This document shows positions 5,533 to 7,044 of a DNA stretch of 7,044 nt, piece after piece. Numbering within the stretch: the first letter of the stretch is position 1; each line of letters starts with the position of its first letter. The translations under genes and the position numbers were made by a program. A model generated the notes under the pieces. That model searched no databases, was not told where the DNA came from, and saw only the letters and a program-made list of their open reading frames with translations. Origin of the DNA: Oscillospiraceae bacterium (GTDB taxonomy: Bacteria; Bacillota; Clostridia; Oscillospirales; Ruminococcaceae); NCBI GenBank assembly GCA_016297165.1, contig JAEDHF010000094.1:1-7044 (forward strand), written 5' to 3'.

Positions 5533-6009
5533 TTATTTCTCCTTTCTGTCGTCGCCGAGGATTGAGGGTGCGGGAGCATTCTTCTTTTCGGAATGCTGCT
5601 GCATTTTTTTACCGATTAAGTCCCTGTTTTCGATTACTGCAAGAGCAAGAACGCCTATTGTAATGAATATACAAGGAAGATAAAGCTCGGTAGGTCCGTT
5701 ATTGTCGGGAATATTAACGGAAAGCTCCGCAAATTTCGCATATACATAAAGAATACCGATAAGTCCCGCTAAAGAGAAGCCTGCCGCAAGCTTATACCTC
5801 CTGCACAAAACAAAGGCGGCAGGAAGGACGTAGCCAATAACGGAAACAATCAGCCAGACGGGGATAACATGATGACTTGATATAATGGGACCACCTATTG
5901 AGCCATCTGAAAGAAGAATTACCAGAGGAAACATTACACCGCAGACAACTCCCCATATACAGGTCGAAATTATTATAAGTATTTTTAAAATAATCGATAA
6001 AACCTTCAT
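5533..6009 (-). CDS. Four-helix membrane protein of unknown function
   Basis: 158 residues, not recognised as a named family. Hydrophobic segments at about 4-34, 49-69, 74-93 and 109-126 predict four transmembrane helices, with basic C-R-R-Y-K between helices two and three. The C-terminus is a hydrophilic, charged tail (about 128-158, rich in K, E, D, Q and two prolines) expected in the cytoplasm. There is no catalytic motif or signal-peptide cleavage site. The start is supported by GGTGA about 5 bases before the ATG; an AGGA lies 12 bases away. It is first in a two-gene operon with the nucleoside phosphorylase, whose ribosome site lies inside this gene's 3' end. A link to nucleoside uptake is possible, but four helices are too few for known nucleoside permeases, so no function is proposed. 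Confidence 0.82.
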   Translation of the reverse strand: MKVLSIILKILIIISTCIWGVVCGVMFPLVILLSDGSIGGPIISSHHVIPVWLIVSVIGYVLPAAFVLCRRYKLAAGFSLAGLIGILYVYAKFAELSVNIPDNNGPTELYLPCIFITIGVLALAVIENRDLIGKKMQQHSEKKNAPAPSILGDDRKEK

Positions 6010-6058
6010 ATTTTCACCATTTCCTGAATATATTGAATTTGAAGTATTTTCCTATATT

Positions 6059-6087
6059 ATGATAACACATTTTTGCTTAAAAGGCAA
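6059..6087 (-). promoter_or_regulatory. Promoter of the membrane protein-nucleoside phosphorylase operon
   Basis: On the minus strand TTGCCT (6087-6082) and TATCAT (6064-6059) are separated by 17 bases, and the -10 is preceded by TGT, giving an extended -10. Transcription would start near 6052, about 43 bases before the ATG at 6009. Four of six -35 bases and five of six -10 bases match the sigma-A consensus. Confidence 0.7.
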
Positions 6088-6148
6088 TATCCGAAATTAA
6101 AAACTTCCTCTTATATATTGCCCTTTGGTCGGAGATGATAATAGCGTG

Positions 6149-6169
6149 GCGATAAGATATTCTTGTCGC
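6149..6169. other. Hairpin in the leader region of the SpoIVB-like gene
   Basis: GCGATAAGA (6149-6157) pairs with TCTTGTCGC (6161-6169), nine pairs including one G-U, with a TAT loop. No T tract follows on either strand, so it does not look like a terminator. It lies 53 bases before the start codon at 6222 and could be an operator-like inverted repeat or a leader structure. Nothing else is recognised in 6088-6221; in particular no clear sigma-G or sigma-A promoter for the plus-strand gene was found. Confidence 0.35.
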
Positions 6170-6221
6170 TGAAGAATATGCCGCTTATTATATAAACGGC
6201 TCAAAAGGTACGGTTGAAAAA

Positions 6222-7044
6222 ATGAAGAAGTTAAAAGAATTATTCAATATAAGCTGCATTTTAGCGGCTGTTATATCCGCCGTTGCTTTCGGCGGAAGCG
6301 TTTATTCGGAGGCTGTACCTGCGGCGAGTATAAACGAAGAACAGGAAAGAATTTATCTTATCCCATGCGGTACGCCCTTCGGCATAAAAATGCTTACCGA
6401 CGGAGTGGTTGTAACGGATTTCGGCTGTGTTAACGGAAAAATAAGCCAACGGTCTCCTGCCGAAAAATCGGGGGTTAAAAAGGGCGATATTATTACTTCC
6501 GTTAACGGAAACAGCGTAAGCGATTCGGTTTCTCTGTCCGATTATGTCCAGCTTTCTCCAAATGAATGTCAGCTCGAGATAATAAGAGACGGAAAAATAA
6601 TCGAGGTAAGCTGTAAGCCGGAACGCTCGGAAAAAGACGGCTCCCTTAAGCTTGGAATGTGGACGAAGGACAGCTGCGCAGGTATCGGAACAATGACCTT
6701 TTATAATCCCGAAACGGGTGAATTCGGAGGTCTCGGACACGCAGTCAGCGAGGTTTCCTCGGGAGTTACTCTTCCCCTTTTAAGCGGAGAAATAACCGAT
6801 GTTATGATAACAAATGTTGTAAAAAGCAGCAACGGTTCTCCCGGGGAGCTTTGCGGTACCTTTATCCCCGAGCATGAAACGGGTAAAATTCTTAAGAATA
6901 CCGAGTTCGGAGTTTTCGGGAGCGCAGCTTCCCCTCCCGTAGATTACGAGCCTCTCGAAATGGCATACCGGGACGAAATCAAAATAGGCAAGGCGTGTAT
7001 CTACTCTACAATTATCGGAAATACCCCGAAAAAATATGAAATCG
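6222..7044 (+). CDS. spoIVB: SpoIVB-like S55 serine protease (stage IV sporulation), 3' end missing
   Basis: The reading frame runs off the window end; 274 residues are visible of a family usually around 400-430. An N-terminal hydrophobic anchor (about 9-29) is followed by a G-I-K-M-L-T-D-G-V motif (54-62), a PDZ domain (about 60-133, with S-P-A-E-K-S-G-V-K-K-G-D at 78-89) and the start of the S55 peptidase domain, whose D-S-C-A-G-I-G-T-M-T-F-Y-N-P-E-T-G run is typical. H173 in G-L-G-H matches the catalytic histidine; the catalytic serine and aspartate regions would lie beyond the window. In Bacillus, SpoIVB is made in the forespore, crosses into the space between the two membranes and cleaves SpoIVFA to trigger sigma-K activation; the target in this organism is unknown. 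ATG 6222 is the first standard start after an in-frame stop at 6153; the ribosome site (AAAAGG at 6203-6208, 13 bases away) is weak. Confidence 0.92.
   Translation, partial: MKKLKELFNISCILAAVISAVAFGGSVYSEAVPAASINEEQERIYLIPCGTPFGIKMLTDGVVVTDFGCVNGKISQRSPAEKSGVKKGDIITSVNGNSVSDSVSLSDYVQLSPNECQLEIIRDGKIIEVSCKPERSEKDGSLKLGMWTKDSCAGIGTMTFYNPETGEFGGLGHAVSEVSSGVTLPLLSGEITDVMITNVVKSSNGSPGELCGTFIPEHETGKILKNTEFGVFGSAASPPVDYEPLEMAYRDEIKIGKACIYSTIIGNTPKKYEI

Noticed and set aside
5532..5579. ATG at 5579 as the start of the nucleoside phosphorylase
   Set aside because: It would add 16 non-conserved residues within the upstream gene and ignore a good ribosome site before 5531.
6261..6740. Minus-strand 159-residue open frame opposite the SpoIVB-like gene
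   Set aside because: The plus strand encodes a recognisable anchor, PDZ domain and S55 motifs; the antisense frame has none.

Overview
This window looks like chromosomal DNA from an anaerobic, probably spore-forming member of the Clostridia, most likely a Ruminococcaceae/Oscillospiraceae-type gut bacterium. The reasons are the strict-anaerobe oxygen-defence proteins (desulfoferrodoxin, rubredoxins), a SpoIVB-type sporulation protease, a DUF1540-like cysteine-rich miniprotein, AGGAG-type ribosome binding sites, AGA-rich arginine codon use and moderate GC. The taxonomic placement is inference. No tRNA, rRNA, CRISPR array or insertion sequence was seen.

Layout. (1) 1-1810, plus strand: a redox block. 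A flavin reductase-rubredoxin fusion (Hrb-like, cut at its 5' end), a free rubredoxin and a two-iron superoxide reductase (desulfoferrodoxin) lie 18-28 bases apart and read as one operon. After a strong hairpin (1184-1211) and a possible extended -10 promoter come a tiny ferredoxin-thioredoxin-reductase catalytic-chain homologue and a thioredoxin, 13 bases apart. (2) 1866-1904: an intrinsic terminator that can serve both strands, between convergent genes. (3) 1914-4172, minus strand: a 752-residue membrane-anchored protein with an EAL (cyclic-di-GMP phosphodiesterase) domain whose catalytic residues all appear intact, fused to a long C-terminal beta-solenoid of about eight 27-31-residue repeats ending in a [GA]-I-G motif. 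It is driven by a perfect TTGACA-N17-TATAAT promoter. (4) 4397-4558, minus strand: a 53-residue, eight-cysteine protein with its own terminator. (5) 4743-6009, minus strand: a two-gene operon of a four-helix membrane protein and a uridine-phosphorylase-like enzyme, with only one base between stop and start and a recognisable promoter at 6059-6087. (6) 6222 to the window end, plus strand: the N-terminal two thirds or so of a SpoIVB-like S55 protease.

How they work together. The first five genes form a plausible oxygen-defence module: a flavin/rubredoxin reductase passes electrons through rubredoxin to superoxide reductase, while the ferredoxin-linked disulfide reductase could keep thioredoxin reduced. 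The EAL-solenoid protein is the most unusual object here. The solenoid resembles repeats normally found in secreted or surface proteins of these bacteria, but the predicted topology puts it in the cytoplasm together with the EAL domain.
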